64,000 nucleotides of DNA, from positions 124,001 to 188,000 of the forward strand of contig CAMPDV010000237.1 in the NCBI GenBank assembly GCA_946699065.1, written 5' to 3'. Below are positions 1-15,207 of the stretch, piece by piece. Position 1 is the first letter of the stretch. Each line of letters starts with the position of its first letter. The DNA is from Loxodes magnus. Its lineage: Eukaryota; Ciliophora; Karyorelictea; Loxodida; Loxodidae. A program made the position numbers and the translations under genes. The notes beneath the pieces are model-generated. The model saw only the letters and a list, made by a program, of their open reading frames with translations. It was not told the origin of the DNA and searched no databases.

Positions 1-1980
1 GTTTATAATACTTCCTAGACAAAACTAATTAAAAAGGTATAGAGATATATCTGCCTTTCTTTATTTATGATTTTTTAACTATTTAGATCTATAAAATCAT
101 ATTGAATGTATCTAGGTGCTGCTAAGGAAAATAGTTAAAACCTTTTATTTCTATAAAAAGAGTTTAAATAGGTAAGCTTTTACTTTATATATGGAATAAG
201 TTGCTTAGATATATCTCTTGATATTGTAGCTTCCTTTGTTACTGTGATGCTTTCAATTCTAAGAAGCAAATTTTTTTTTGCAATTTCTAGTTAAAAATAT
301 TTGCCGCTTATAAAACTTTAAAGCTAGCATTTCGTAACCAAGTGTAAGGAATTAATTTGGATAAGCTTTTATTAATAAAATCCATAACCATAAAAAATGG
401 ACTGATAATTATAGGTTAAATTAAGCCAAGTAACGTTATAATCAGTAAGCTTAATAAAGGGATTTATTATAAAGCTATTTAATATTATGGAACTAAGAAG
501 CTTTTCTATCAATGATAACTTAGCTGCTTTAGTTTAGAACTAAATATCTAAGTTAAAATTATTTATTTTAATATAAGTAGATAGAAGGTTTTTTATTGTA
601 ATAGGTTTAGTTAATGATCATGAAAATTATGAAGTTAAAGAAAAAGTAGAAAAAGCAGTTAAGTTTTTCAGTCCAAATATTTAGTTATGCATATGATCAA
701 GTTCTGCTATTACTTTGTTTTATTATATTCAGAAATAGAAAAATAGGATAAATTGTACACTCTTAATTTAAGAGAAATGATAGAAATAAAATGTGCTATG
801 AAATGTAATTTTGGTATCAGGCTTACTCTATTAAAGAGTTTAATATCTATTAAGCTATTTCTTCATTCTTAGAAGTTAATTTGAAAATACCTAAATATAA
901 ATGTAAAATACTTTTAGTCTGCAAGTTTGACCTTCCTAATAAAAAAGTTAAATGATCTATATTAAAGAAATATCTTATAGATTTAATGAATTTTCGTTCA
1001 ACAAGAACCAAAAAGTCTAGGTGAATACTTTTTTCATTTTAGAGTAATTCTTTCTTTAATATTTTTTATTCATTTTTAATTTTTTAATCCTTTCTAAATA
1101 TGTTAAATTCACATACCCTTGTTCATAATTTAAATAACTAAGAAAAAATTAATTTCTCTGTCTGATTTTAATTTTTTAAGATTCCTATAAATTAGAAATG
1201 TCTGACTTTAAGTCTAGAATCGTAGTGGATTATTAAATAACATCATCTTATTAAAATGCTTGAAGTATTAAAGAACTATATCTCTTCACTAAATTCTATT
1301 ATTTTTATTTCGTATTTAATTCAAGGCTTTCAATCTAAACTTCTTTTTAGATCCTATTAATTTATTAAAATGATCTTGTTAAATTCTACGAAAGTAACTT
1401 TTCTATAATGATATAATTTACTCTGTAACTATCCCCTTATTTTTAAGCTATTACATTTTTTTATTTTTATCTTATCTAAGGAATTCTAAAAGAAGCAAAG
1501 TATTATCATTAGATGGTTATTAATTTATTAATTAATTTTTTACTATTTTTAGTCTTTTAATTTATAGAGTTAAATTTAGTTTCTTATCTTTATAAATAAT
1601 TTTCTACCTTTCTATTTATGTCTAATTTTAGTTTTAGAACTAAAAATGCGAAATTTTTAAAATTAAGCTTTAAAGTCTCATTTTTTTTATTTTGAAATGC
1701 AGGCTTATTTTTTAATCTAGCTCTAATCTATTTTAATGCTTTTATTTAGATAATTTTTTTTTATTTTATGAAAACAAATAAAAAATAGGTGATTTATTAT
1801 CTGTTTTGCACTCAGATTTCATAAACCAAATTTTCTTTTTTCTGTTATCCTTTTATCATAAATCTTTTTATTACGAATGGGTTATAGTTTTATAGCATTC
1901 AGTCATTTTTTATTTAAATTTATCTTCGATTACTTTTAAATGATTTTTTCCTATTTTTTAATCTTTTTATGAGATTTATT
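1..1980. other. Unresolved A+T-rich region with coding-like pieces
   Basis: With TAA/TAG read as Gln, the plus strand gives protein-like text at about 303-540 in one frame and 601-720 in another (for example VNDHENYEVKEKVEKAVKFF). No frame holds throughout and I cannot place introns. From about 1060 to 1980 the sequence is T-rich and I see nothing supportable. This may be the 5' part of the leucine-rich coding region described next, or a decayed copy of it. Confidence 0.25.
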
Positions 1981-1982
1981 TT

Positions 1983-3750
1983 TTGATTAAGCGAATAACT
2001 AACTTTGGCTTTAGTAAAATCCGCTTTAACATTTTCAAGGATTTCTTTAGATGCATTTTAACTTTAAAGGTTTAGTATCTTATTATATTAAGACTTAAAA
2101 TCATAATGCTAAGCTAATTATAATAGACCCCTTTGTTAAATTTTCTTTTTACTTGTATTAAAATAAGCCTAAGGCTATTTGAAGTTATGTAATACCTGAC
2201 TAAGAAATTAAAGTTGGATTAAAATTCTTAAAGCTTATTCAAAAATGCTGATTTGTTTGCAGTTAAGACCTAGACTTAAATTATAATAACAAGCAATTAA
2301 AGCTTCTATTTCTATTGCTAATCTTTCTACACCGATCTTCATACTTCTATATCTGAATAATAATTAGCTTCAGTTAATATTTTTGGTATACAATATCCAT
2401 CATTCTGACTTTCACTCTAGAATGGTTTGTTTTCATTCCTTTATAAAATAAAAATGATTTTAGATATAAACTAAAAATAGCATTTATAGTTTTCTAAGTT
2501 TATTAATAATATTTACTTTATAAACTTTAGATAGTCAGTTTAAGAAAGTAGCCCCTGATTTATTAGTGGAGTATCTTATAAAAAATCGGGCCGAAATTTT
2601 ATTTTTTAGAAGTGGAAAAAAATTAGGAATTTGAGTGTCTTTTAGATAAAAATTTTGGAAATTGGGATTAAAATTCTAAAGAAGTAGTTAATGATCATTC
2701 AAGTTTAAACTTAGTATTAAAGATTCTCTATATTAGGGATAAACTAGAATTAAGAATCAGTTTCAAGTCTAAACTTCTAATTCAATTAAAATTTCTCTCT
2801 AGGAAGATTCTTTAAAAGATAAAATCAGTAAGATCTTGTAAGTGCATTTGAAATAAAAATAATTTTAGCCTTTAACAAGTTTAGTTACCTGAGATGGATA
2901 AATAAAGGATAAAAGTTAGCTTCGTTATTAAGTGGTTTTAAATCAATTAGTTAGAAAAGAATGGCTGAGAATATGAAATTATTAATTGAGATATTTTAAT
3001 TTATTGAAAAGTAGGTATTGGATATAAAGACTTGCTTGCTTAATTAAAGTGGTAACATCAGTAAGATTAAACTTATCATTTAAAATTTATGCTTTCATTT
3101 ACTACTAACTCTGAGGTTTGTTAAAAACAAAGCCCTATCTATTAAAGTTAAAATTCTAATACTTTAAGAAAAAGAAAAATAAGTGGCAATAAAGATCATA
3201 GTTGAAGATAGTAAAACTGGTGAAATTAAAGCTAGTCAGTTGCATAATGTATTATTAGTTTGATTATTTGCACAAATAAATTTCTTAGCTAAGATAGAGA
3301 TGGCTTTAATTCGGAAATTAAAACTAAAGATATAGAAGAAAAAGTTTGGAGTTCGGTATAACTAAACCTTTTTCAATTTATTATAAATAAAGAATAAGCT
3401 TTAGCAATTTAATATTATTCGAATTGAAATCTAGTCCTCTCTTAAAGGTAATATGAAGTAATCTAGTTCTTGTAAAAGATAATTCTGTTTGGAGAGATAT
3501 AATAGGAAATATTTATTTAAAGGAATCTATTTGTATAATAACTAATATCTCTTATATAATAGTGCCAGAATTTTAATTTGATAGCGTTTTTTTATTTAAT
3601 AAACTAAGATTAGAAAACTTATCTTCGATTCTTTAAGTTTCTCCAGAATAATTTCTAAATTTAAGTTAGCTATTTAAGTTCAACTCTTTAATAATTAGTA
3701 AAGTTAATTTTTACATAACTCTTAGAAATTTTTAATAGAGTTTATAGATA
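1983..3750 (+). pseudogene. Leucine-rich coding region broken across three frames
   Basis: Protein-like sequence runs on the plus strand but changes frame repeatedly: about 1983-2280, 2521-2600, 2602-2820, 2823-3300, 3302-3540 and 3541-3740. Typical pieces are KNKALSIKVKILILQEKEK, IIVEDSKTGEIKASQLHN and NKLRLENLSSILQVSPEQF. The spacing of leucines suggests a repeat or solenoid protein, but I cannot name a family. The frame changes could be several short introns or frameshifts of a decaying gene; no set of GT-AG introns joined the pieces cleanly. The minus strand at 3300-3700 also reads as hydrophobic protein, so the strand is not certain. Confidence 0.3.
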
Positions 3751-3789
3751 TTTTATGTATACACCCCTAGATATATCCTTAAATAAAGT

Positions 3790-4680
3790 ACTTATTAAGG
3801 TAGAGGTATGAGAATTTTAAAGAAGAAGAGATTTGAACTTTTTTGATTTTTACATCTTTATGTCTTACTTTTTCCATAGCATTTAATTGATTTTTATATG
3901 ATAATTGTTTTTTAACTTTTTTCCAAAGCAAAAACAAATCTTTTTGAGACACACTTAAGCTAATGCTAAGCATAAATATTAAAATAGTAAACCTAGAAAT
4001 GGAATTAAATAATCTTCTCTTAATCAGATCTATTAATTTAAAGTTATTTAAACTAGCTGTTTTAAAATTTGTTTATCTACTAACTTGCGTTCCTTAGAGA
4101 AATATTAGAGATAAAGTTATAATAAGTATTTATTAAGGATGTACTTTAATTTTTAACTTGTTGCGTATATGAATTCTATTTTAGCTTTATTTAACTCAAT
4201 GTATTAAATAGTAATTGTTCGTGATATTTTTTTTATATAGATTAATAAAATTTTCGTCGCTCTTCAGCCATAAGTTTCTATCTACTTCTTGCTTTCTCTG
4301 TTTCCCAGTCATTTTTTTTGATAAAATTCATTTTTTTCTTGTTTCTTGTCTTACAGCTTCCACTTATAAAAAACGAGAGTTTTACTTAAAGTCCTTTCTT
4401 TCTTTTATCTTAGCAATTTAAGAATAATACATCATGTAAGGTATTTATTAATTACTTTATTCCCTTTCTTAATCAAATTAAAGATAAAAGAAATAATTAA
4501 TCTTATAGCTCTAAATTAATAACCTATTAGCTCTCGTTTTATTAAAAGCCTTCTATAAAAAAATATTTTCTACCTTGTTAATATTTTTTAGTCTCCCTTT
4601 TCCAGAACTATAAAGCTTTTAAAATTGCTTTTTCTAAAGACAGAAAAAGCGAGTTAATTACTTTCACCTGAGAAGGATTT
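3790..4680 (-). CDS. Possible unidentified protein, lysine/glutamine-rich
   Basis: Reading the minus strand with TAA/TAG as Gln gives convincing protein between about 4480 and 4200, for example KNDWETEKARSRQKLMAEER, and a second piece near 3970-3790 (KNQLNAMEKVRHKDVKIKK) in another frame. An intron or frameshift must lie between them around 3970-4020. Upstream of 4500 the same frame stays plausible to about 4680. It lies directly downstream of gene A on the same strand and could be a separate gene or an extension of it. I recognise no domain. Start, stop and exon structure are unresolved, so the coordinates only bracket the coding-like text. Confidence 0.35.
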
Positions 4681-4984
4681 TAAATCCTTAATTTTAAGAC
4701 AAATCAATTTATTATTTCATGCTAATAGAAAATTAATTTTGACTTAGTTATGCTTCTTGGCTTTAATCTTAATTAATTTTATCATTTTAAAAGTAACTAT
4801 CCCAAAATCTTATTTTCTTAGGCATCGATTTATATTAAAAATTTTTGATTTTAAGTTAATTAAATTTTTTTGCTAGTGAATACTAAGTTTTTTCCTTAAT
4901 GATTCATATAGAACTTTTTCGTTTAGATTATCGAGCAAAAAATACGTTTTTTTATCTTAAAAATATTTAACAAAATGTATCTAA

Positions 4985-7900
4985 TCAATCTTTTTCCTCT
5001 TCACTCAAATTTTCTTTTTTCTCTACAAAGAACTGTTCTAGCTTTATTAACTTAATTTGCTGATATACTTTTATAGCGAAATTTTCAAACAAATTTGTGA
5101 ACTAAAAAATTCTTTTATTTTCCAGGAGAAATTTTAGCTTATATGGAGGTATCAAATCTTATGATACTCCGTCGTAATTATTCTACAGAATAAAAGCCTT
5201 ACACTGTAAATAAATCTAGAGTTTCCTTAGTAAATGTCCTTCGCTATACTAACTTTGTCTATATTATACCTTCCAACATTCATGTATGTAAATAGCAAAA
5301 AGTACTACACGCAGCTTCCAAGCACGAGTAAATTTGTTGTATTCTCTTTCCCTGATTTTATCAACTTGCACTTGTCAGGCTAAAGACAGATTTATTTTAT
5401 AAATTACTTAGTGAAGATAAAAAATGAAATGATCATACTACATTATTTTCTGCATTAAAGCGTACCTGATTTATGAAGAAGTTATTTGCTAGGTTCTGCA
5501 TTTCTCGAAGTTAGTTGTAAACCACTAGAAAAATTAAGAGTCAAAATCATAAAGTATGAGCTAAATAAAGTAAAAGCATTCCAAAGGTAAATATTATATT
5601 CCATTTTCTAAGTTAGAAACAAACCTCTCTGATACCTGACATAGTAATTTAAGTTATTGTTGTTGCTCTGGCGTTAAGGTGTCACTAAGCTAATTTTATA
5701 AAAACTTGTTGTATGTTGAGAATATTTGATTCTAATCTTTCTAGTTTACTTCTTCAAACTATTTTTTGATATGCTATTATCAATCTTCTTAGAGTAATAT
5801 ACTGAACTAATACTTTTCATCGTTTATTATTTCTAAAAATAAATCCTGAGTATGCTTCATTATTCATTTTAAGCATCTATTTTTAACAAACTGGAAAGCT
5901 TATTTTATTTGTTCCTCTGTACCGTTTAGTAGTTGGATTACTTTTTGCAAATTCAGATTGCTTTGAAGGATTTCTTATTTATATTAGTTAACTTCTTTAT
6001 TGTTGTATACTTTTTTTTAGGATTTATATCAACTTTACCTTGCTTTTGTTTTTATCCAACCATCACTCTACTCGGAAAGTTCTTTATTTATTTAGTTAAG
6101 TTACTATATTTTTTAGAGAAATTAAAAATTTTTCTCCAAAAAGCTTATTTTTTTGGCTGGCTTTTATTCCTAATTTTTAATTTAAAAGGTTGGAGAAAAT
6201 AAATCTATATTTTCTTGAGTTTCTGAAGGAGGCAACTATTTACTTACTTTTATCTTCAAATTTATTCCGTTTTGCTTTTTATCTGAATCAGCTTCTTGAG
6301 TATTCTCATTTTTATTGGCTTAATTTGTATTTCCATTTTCACTTATACTCTTTCCTTAATCTTATTAGTCCCCTTATTCGTCAAGTTCACTATTATCATT
6401 TTTTTATAATAATGGAGTAAGGATCTGGTTGTTAAATGGCATTCTTTTAATTTATACGGTCATGTTAGATTTCTTAAATTGCCTTTTCTTTATAGGTTCA
6501 GTAGCAAAAATAGGGCTTTCATTTTTAGATACAGAAAGCTGATTTTCATCCTTTATATTTTTAACAATCTTTAGATTTACTAAAGTGTCCTCTTTTGATG
6601 GAGTTTCGTTAAATTGGGAAAACGAAGCTCTAACGTTATTTACTGGAAATGACTAATTCAACATAATTTCGATTTGGCTTCCTTCCTTTTCTTTTGTGTC
6701 TTATAGATCTTTTAAGCGTGCTTTGGATTTTTAACTATAATTCTTTACTTTTACTTTAGACTTTATAGGTTCACTCGTTTTTCTTGGATTAATTTGAAAT
6801 AAAATCGAATTTCTTTCCTCATCAAAATCAGGATTTTATTTCGGGTTTTCTATACTCAAATCTTTTTAATCTGCTGGTTTGAGTTCCTTATTTGAGGCAT
6901 AAATTGGTTTTCCCTTGTTGAATTATAATGCTGATGGGTTATCTTGGAACTTCCTTTAATTCTAGATTTTTTAGTTCATATTTATTTTGGATTTATTTTT
7001 AATGTTTTTAACCTAAGCTTTCTTTCGTTGCATTATAGAAAAGTTACAACTTTAGTTAAGTTTATTATTTTGTAAGCTGCTCTTATTTGCTTATTCTTAT
7101 TCACAATTTTCTTCCTCCGAGGATATAAATGCATTTTAATCTGATTCTGATGATTTTTCCTCTTTCTAAGTTGTTAGAATTTTCTATGGACTTTGCTTTT
7201 ATTGCCTTTAGCTACTGAATATGTTTTGCTTTGTAGGTTTTTAATCCAAAATCGATTTCTTAGAACTTTCTTCTTCTTTTTACTTTTAAAACTATAACCT
7301 TTCATGAGATTTAAACTCCTATATGACATCTTAATTCATACTCTACTAAAGAGCTTAGTTTGGAAACTAAATTTTTTATTTACTCTGCCTCTAATCATTA
7401 ATCTAATAATTCCTACTTAAATAACTATTTTCAATCTGATTATTTAAAACATGAGGACTACATAAAATCGAAACTAGTTCAGATTAACCTTTTTAGTGTA
7501 TATTGTTAGCACTTTGATATTTTTAAAGGCTTGACATATTTTAATTGAAGCTGGTATTTTCCTCTTTTATACTATCGAAGAAACCTATTGATTAGTTTTA
7601 GTTTTTCCTTTCGTTGCTTATAATATCTACGTTCTTTTTAATGTTTTGTTTTCCTTTTTATTCATTTGGTGCTAAGATTGAGTATCTAGCCTGTTTTGAT
7701 TAAAAGGCACTAATAAGTTCTATTTTTTCTAACTAAGCTTCTCTGCTATTTAGTTTGATTCTTTTATCATTGATATTCTTCAAGTCTTTGGTGTTTCTAC
7801 TAAGAGCAAGATCATTTTTAACGTACAGTCCAATCTCAAAATTATTCCCTACTTACTTTTTATTTTTCTCCAAAGGTTTACCAAGTTTAGACTTCATAGG

Positions 7901-8032
7901 CTTTTAAGCTGTAGGAGAGATAATAGTAGTAATCTCAGGTTAATTATACCGGTTGAAAATTTTTCTAGGTTTTCTAATATCAACAGGAGACAGCGAAAAG
8001 GTATTAAGTTAGGTATTAAATTGAGCATTCAT
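4985..8032 (-). CDS. Gene A: large unidentified protein with conserved C-terminal domain, paralog of gene B
   Basis: ATG at 8032 opens 1,015 codons ending at TGA 4985-4987 when TAA/TAG are Gln and four in-frame TGA codons are read through (6029-6031, 5864-5866, 5780-5782, 5375-5377). Residues 1 to about 650 are low-complexity, rich in Lys, Gln, Asn and Ser, and contain no TGA at all. Residues about 670-1010 are mostly helical in character and align along their length with gene B at 21743-24766. Shared blocks include NFEKCRT, MPLEC/LPLEC, FLLENKRI and LQNNYD. The TGA at 5780 faces TGG in gene B, the TGG at 5522-5524 faces TGA in gene B, and the TGA at 5864 is TGA in both. I do not recognise the family; a disordered N-terminus on a helical C-terminal domain would suit a scaffold or regulatory protein. 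The TGA at 6029 faces TGT in gene B and is the weakest of the four. An extension past 4985 with that TGA read as Trp cannot be excluded. Confidence 0.8.
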
Positions 8033-8148
8033 TTATAATACGATGCTTTATACTTATAAACTTAATTAAGTCAAATTAATACCTATTAACTTTTTAATGA
8101 TATCGATTGTCATTAAACTATTACCAAAAGTCAATTAAAAACACTCAG
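8033..8148. promoter_or_regulatory. Shared upstream region of two divergent genes
   Basis: These 116 bases separate the ATG of gene A (minus strand) from the ATG of the plus-strand gene at 8149. The spacer is A+T-rich like the rest and I see no distinctive box. If both starts are right, it must hold the promoters and 5' untranslated regions of both genes. Compact divergent pairs are common in ciliates. Confidence 0.35.
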
Positions 8149-9090
8149 ATGTATAAAAATAAATTTACACTTAGAATTTTATAATCCAGAGTGGTCTTCC
8201 TACATCAAACGTCTAATCTTATCTACTACGATTTTTAACTATTCTTGAAGGAATAAAAAGTAAATAGTTTAAAGGAATTAGTATATCTATGAAAATTTTA
8301 TTCACTTGAAGCTTTTGGTGATATCTGTAAATAAGTAATAGAAATAGTTGAGAGAAAACTCAGTATTTTGTATTAATTCTTATAACTTAATAAAGATTTA
8401 GTTTAAGTTTTGGAATTTATTGCATTCATTTTAGTAATAAACTAATAAAATTCCAGTGAAGCATTTTGACTTAAAACTAATTTTGTTTCGAGTTTGATTT
8501 TAATTTTATATTAAAAGTAGTGTAATAATATTAAGCTCCAGGAAAGAAAGATTTGTCTAGTAGAATGTGTGGAGAAAGATTTTTCAGGTTTTAGTTGTAA
8601 ATTTCGCAAGGTAAGAAATTTAGGTATTGGTGAATGAAAATTATGAAGCTTTTTATCATTTTCTTCAATATATGATATATATTAGGAATTTAATTAGGTT
8701 AAATCCACATTAAGGTAGAATTAGTTTAAATGTGTCAGTTAAGCAAGAGAATACAACTAAAGGGAATATCTTTTTTTACTTTAAGATTGCATATTATAAA
8801 TTAAGAGAGCCAGTTAATTTACCTGATTGGATAGAAAATATAAAACGAATCTTACTTAATAGACAGACGAAGAATCTCTACTAAAATTAATTAAATAAAT
8901 TTTCTGTATAAAATAATATTAAAATAGAAGTAGTAAAGGCGTCTATAAGCAACTTTAAAATAGTTACCGAAAATGCTTGCTTTTCTTAAAAAAGTAAAAT
9001 AATTATTAAATTTTAATAAAAATATAGCTTAATAATACATAGTTAGCTTGCTATACTTTTAAATAGAATTATGATTTAAATATAGTATGA
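8149..9090 (+). CDS. Unidentified 313-residue protein, divergent neighbour of gene A
   Basis: ATG 8149 to TGA 9088-9090 gives 313 residues with TAA/TAG = Gln and five internal TGA codons (8290, 8467, 8635, 8644, 8824). The text is protein-like throughout: KLQERKICLVECVEKDFSGF near residue 130 and FSSIYDIYQEFNQVKSTLRQ near 170. Cysteines are frequent in the middle third, but their spacing fits no metal-binding motif I know. The five TGA codons fall in contexts such as LxKFYSLEAF and GExKLx that suit Trp. No signal peptide or membrane helix is obvious. The reading rests on composition and frame continuity only, because no paralog lies in the window. A+T content rises sharply after 9090, which supports the end. 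Confidence 0.55.
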
Positions 9091-11479
9091 AGTGGTTTGA
9101 AAATAAAATAAGCATTTTATTATATTTAAGATTCTAAAATTTTATTTAAACTATAAACATTTTAATACACTAAGAGCCTTTATAATCATTAAACTCTTAT
9201 AAACTTTTATATTTTTAATTAAATTTTAAGGATATTAAAATCTTTAAATTTAGCAAGCTTCAAATCGAAATTATTAATATATAAAATTTAATTTTTTTTA
9301 TATTTTTTATATTTATAAGAGGAGTTTTTCAAGTTCTGCTACTTTTCTTCAAATATATTTCAAACGTAAAAGTATTAAATTTAGCTAGTATATATCAAAA
9401 ATATTAAATATGGTTTATCTCTAATTAAGTCATACTCATTAAAAACGATAGGAGTGGGTTTACTTTTTTGATTTATTTTCTAATTACAATTCTTAAAATT
9501 TTAAAATTTGTTTATTTTGCTAATTTTTCTATTTTAGTCAATTAATTTTTTTTATTGTCTTAAAATTAAGCGCTTTTTTCAATACATTAATTATATTATT
9601 AAAAAATAAAAAAAAAGTAATAATAATAGATTAATGTAGTACCACCTTTAATAAATTCACCACAAAAATGATGTTAATATTGTTAGATTTAATTCCATAC
9701 AGATTCCAATCTAGCTTGCTCTACATATAACTCTACTCTCTTTTCCAACACTTCTTCGATGAGATATAATAATTTAAAAATAGATCATATAAACAAAAAT
9801 CCAAAAATAAAAATGAAGAAACTTATTTTTATTAATGATTTTAAGATTGTACATTTATAAATAATTAATAATTAATAGTTCTATTTAAGATTATTTTCAA
9901 TTTATTTAACCTTTTTAGGTTTTTTTAAAAGCTAACTTCTTTACGATTGTTTGGGAAATCTTAATTTTTTGGATAAATAAATTCTAAAATTTTCTTTTTT
10001 TAAGCCTTATTATAAAAACTTTGACATATAATATGGGTAAATTAAAGTTAAGTATATTTTATTTTAAATTATTAAATTTAAGCATTAAAAAAGGAAATTG
10101 AAAAGCTAGAATCATAACTAATAAAAATCTATTTATTTTCATATTATTTTTTAAAATTCGAAAGTTTAACAGAAGGGCTAATAAAATAAAAGTAGCTAAT
10201 AGTTAAAATAATTTTTTAGTAATAAATAAATATTTATCTTAATTATAGAATCTGGGGTCTAAATTTTAATATATTGATAAAATTGTTTAATTCAAATTTT
10301 CAGCTTTTTTTATTATTTAGATATAAAATATTTAAAAATTTTTTAATTAAAAGAACTTAAAAATATCATATAATATGAAAATATAATAAAAATTAAATTA
10401 GTCTAATTTCAATTAGAAATTATCCTGTCAATTTTAAACATTTTTTATAGGCTCAAAGTTCATCTATATATAAATTAAAAATATTTTTAGTTTTATCTAA
10501 GATTAAAACTAGATGAAGCCAAAAGTTTTTTAATTATTTTTGTGTTTGCAAAGAAAAAAGGAAAAAGACTTATACTTATTAGATTCTGTACATCTTAAGA
10601 TTATAAAAAATTAAATTTACTAATATACAACTTATAATAGTGACCAATAACTTGCTTTTATATTTATTCTTTTAATTTTAAATCACTTTCAAATCATAGA
10701 GTCAAGAGTATTAATACTTTTATTTAGATCAGAAATATAAATTAATCTTATTCTAAGAATCTTCTAGTTTTTTTAATTTAAGGATTATTTTAAAAAAAAT
10801 CTCCTTCTATTATTTAATAAAAGTATTAACTATTATAATAAACGATTTTCGATAGCATTTTTGAACTATATGAAGTCCGCTTTTATTTTAAATTAGAGAC
10901 TTATAATTTTTAAATTAATTATATCTTTATCTTAATCTTAGTTTTTTAATAGGCTTTTTAAAATAATAAAGTTGTTTTTCTCTTGTCAACAATTATTAAA
11001 TTTCTCTTATTTTAATTACAATTTTTTAGTACATCCTTACCAAAAATTATAATAATGATTATTATTAACTTAAAATTATCATTATAATTTTAAGTGACTT
11101 ATGCAACTACTTATCTAAATGACTATGTAGTTACCTTACAAAAATACTTTTTTTATAAATTATTTATTTTTGACTGAAAACTAATTATTTCGATTTTTTT
11201 ATTTTTCCTTTAAATAATTTAAGATTTATTAGATTATTAGAGATGCCTTTTGTGTATTAAATTTCGACTTTTTTATCTTCTATTTACTTCTTTGTTGTAT
11301 TTTGATAGCATTTTAATTGCAGCAAACTGGCTTATCTTTTTATAATTATTGCAGAAAAAGATAAAACATATCAGCAACAAATTTTAATTATACATCCCTT
11401 TTATGTTTTCAATCTTTTTCAACTTTAATTAAATATAAAATGGTAAGTCTTTACTTAAATAACCCTTTCAGATATATAA
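9091..11479. other. A+T-rich intergenic region with one small coding-like remnant
   Basis: The stretch is mostly homopolymer-rich A/T and I see no gene over most of it. On the minus strand between about 9840 and 9640, one frame reads as a hydrophobic helix followed by a charged segment (LIEEVLEKRVELYVEQARLE) and HHFCGEFIKGGTT. This resembles a fragment of a membrane protein, but I cannot identify it and find no start. Imperfect palindromes such as the one at about 11045-11090 are expected at this base composition. Confidence 0.4.
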
Positions 11480-13753
11480 ATGATTTCTTAAATGAAGAAG
11501 ATTTGTCATAGTTAAACTTAAGCTACTAGTTACTTTCTTAATTAAAAACTTTAAAAGTTAACTTTATTTTGGACGGAAAACATTTTTAATCTTTTCTTAG
11601 ATATTTCATTTCCTCCTTTTAAAATAAATCCTTGAATACAAAATTATTTTTGTATCTAACTTTCTTGTTCGATCATAATATCCTATTTTATTTTACTAAG
11701 TTATATGACTTTAATACTTATATTTTTTACTTTTGTTCATAAAGTCTAATTTTTAAATCAAGCATCATATATAAAATAAACATACAACTTCTATGTAATT
11801 TAAGTGGAATAGTTATTCAAAGTTCGCATTCACAATTTTAAGATAAGATATATTACTTTTCTATTTTGAATTCTAATTTAATATTATAGCCATTTATCCT
11901 TAATTTATTCAAGCACTTTCAAATAAATTTTACCTTCATTAATTATTTCAAAACTATTTGCTAACCTTTTACCTATTTAAGATTCTTTTGTATGATCATA
12001 TCAAATGTTTATTTTGTAAATCTTCAACGTTAAAATTATCCTTACTTAGTTTCTAATAGCTTAGAAAATTAAAGCATCCTTATTTAAATAATTAATAATA
12101 AAGCCATCTAAATAAATCCTGTTTATTTAGAATATAAATACAATCCCCTTACGATTTTATCTTTTGGTTTAAGTTATCAATCTTAGTAAAAATTATTTTC
12201 CTAATTTGTGCTTTTTAAATTAAAAAAATCAAAAGATAAATAATTTTTTTAGCCTAAGATATAGCAATAGATATAAAAGGTCATTGTATAACTTAAAATT
12301 TATCATTAGAGTGAAGCTTTTTAGATTTAATAGTGATGCTAAACTTTATCTCACTTAATAAACAAAAAATTAAGTCAGTTCGCATAATAAAAAGCATTAT
12401 ATCATTTGCACTTTTACAGCCATTTCTTCTATTATTTTTATTTCTTAATTGTAAACTCAGGATTCATTGCAAAACTTAAGCAATATTCATGAAGTCAAAA
12501 AATTATAAAATAAGGAAGTATAATGAGAATAGCTTGTAGTAAAGGTTCAAAAATAATCTTTAAGTTTGAATAAGTTAAATAAAGGAGCTAGTGATCTAAA
12601 ATAAGAAATATAAAAAAAAGAAATGATATTATAAGATAGGCTCTCATTGATATGTAGGGTCTAATCAAAAATTTTGCTGAATGTATTTATAAGTAAATTA
12701 ATTTGAAAATTAGAATTCTAGATTATAAGCTAAATAAGAGATATTGAATCAATGGACTAATAGAATATATGATTTAACTATTTAGGATTTTAAAATTAAA
12801 AAAACTAGTTTTGGTAAAAAATGCTTGAGTGAAAAATAAGCAAAAGAGAATAATTATAGATAGTGTAATATAAATAATAAATTGCTGTTACTATGAAAAG
12901 TGACTAATATGAAGGAAAATTAATAAATGAAAATAAAATTTAAGAGATACGAAATAAAATTATGAAGCAATATTAGATGAACTTATATAAAAAGAGACTA
13001 AAGGGTTTCTTATATTAAAAAATATGAAATATTAATACTTTAGTAAAAATCTTGGTTCTAATTGAAGTTATTTTTAAATATTTGATAATTGATTAAGCTA
13101 AAAATGTAAAAAAGTTGTTATAATCCAGGAAGAAGAAATGGAAATTCGTTCTAGATATGAAGATATTATGAGAATAAAAAATTAAGAGTGTATAAGGTGT
13201 TATTTATATTAATATTCATGAAATTTTAGGAATTAAAAAAGTTACAAATAAGACTTATTCAAGGGCAACTTAAGAAAATTTAATTATCGTAGAAGGAAAG
13301 TACGATAAAATTAATATTTATTTAGAGATGATTAATAAAGTTAAAAGTAAGATGTAAATATTTTAAGAAAATATTAAAGAGTTGTTATATGCATTTTATT
13401 TAAGGCTTGCAATCAAGTTATTTTCAATGTATTAAGATTTAGATAATTTACTTAATTGTTCTTTATTGTTTTCTTTTTCATTCTTTGATAATTTTAATTA
13501 GCAGGTTAAATATTCCTCAGAAATTTGTTGTTTAACTCCATAGAATTTATTGGGTAATGACTGTTTAAGAAGAATTCTTAATAAATTCTTTTGCTGTTTA
13601 CTTTTTTTGTGTTTTATAAGAAAGATAAGAAAGTATTGCATTTATTTGATGAGTAAATTATAAAAATAGAATTATTTTCAGGTAAATAAAATAATTTTTT
13701 TATTAAAAATATTTGTGATATATAAGACATATTATAGAAACTAATGTAAATGA
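11480..13753 (+). CDS. Probable membrane protein with coiled-coil C-terminal half, unidentified
   Basis: ATG 11480 to TGA 13751-13753 stays in one frame for 757 residues with TAA/TAG = Gln and about nine internal TGA codons in Trp-like contexts. The first third is T-rich and encodes hydrophobic stretches (IIISYFILLSYMTLILIFF near residue 70) that could span a membrane. The middle is a likely coiled coil (ASDLKQEIQKKEMILQDRL). The C-terminal third contains SRATQENLIIVEGKYDKIN and ends in a Cys-rich hydrophobic segment near CLRRILNKFFCCLLFLCF. I recognise no family. The gene converges on alpha-tubulin, leaving an 89 bp gap. The N-terminal third is the least certain part, because T-rich noncoding DNA also translates as hydrophobic protein in this code. 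Confidence 0.5.
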
Positions 13754-13842
13754 TTACACTTTGCTATTTATTTTTATGAAATTTAAATAAAGAAAATATT
13801 TTTAATTTTGATATTTAAAATTTTTTTATAATTCTGAGGTTC

Positions 13843-15207
<1,365 letters not shown>

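Noticed and set aside
5933..6420. Two hydrophobic plus-strand ORFs
   Set aside because: Antisense to gene A, whose reading is supported by alignment with gene B.
9640..9840. Mitochondrial cox2-like fragment
   Set aside because: A hydrophobic helix followed by a charged segment suggested it, but no copper-ligand or other diagnostic residues are present.
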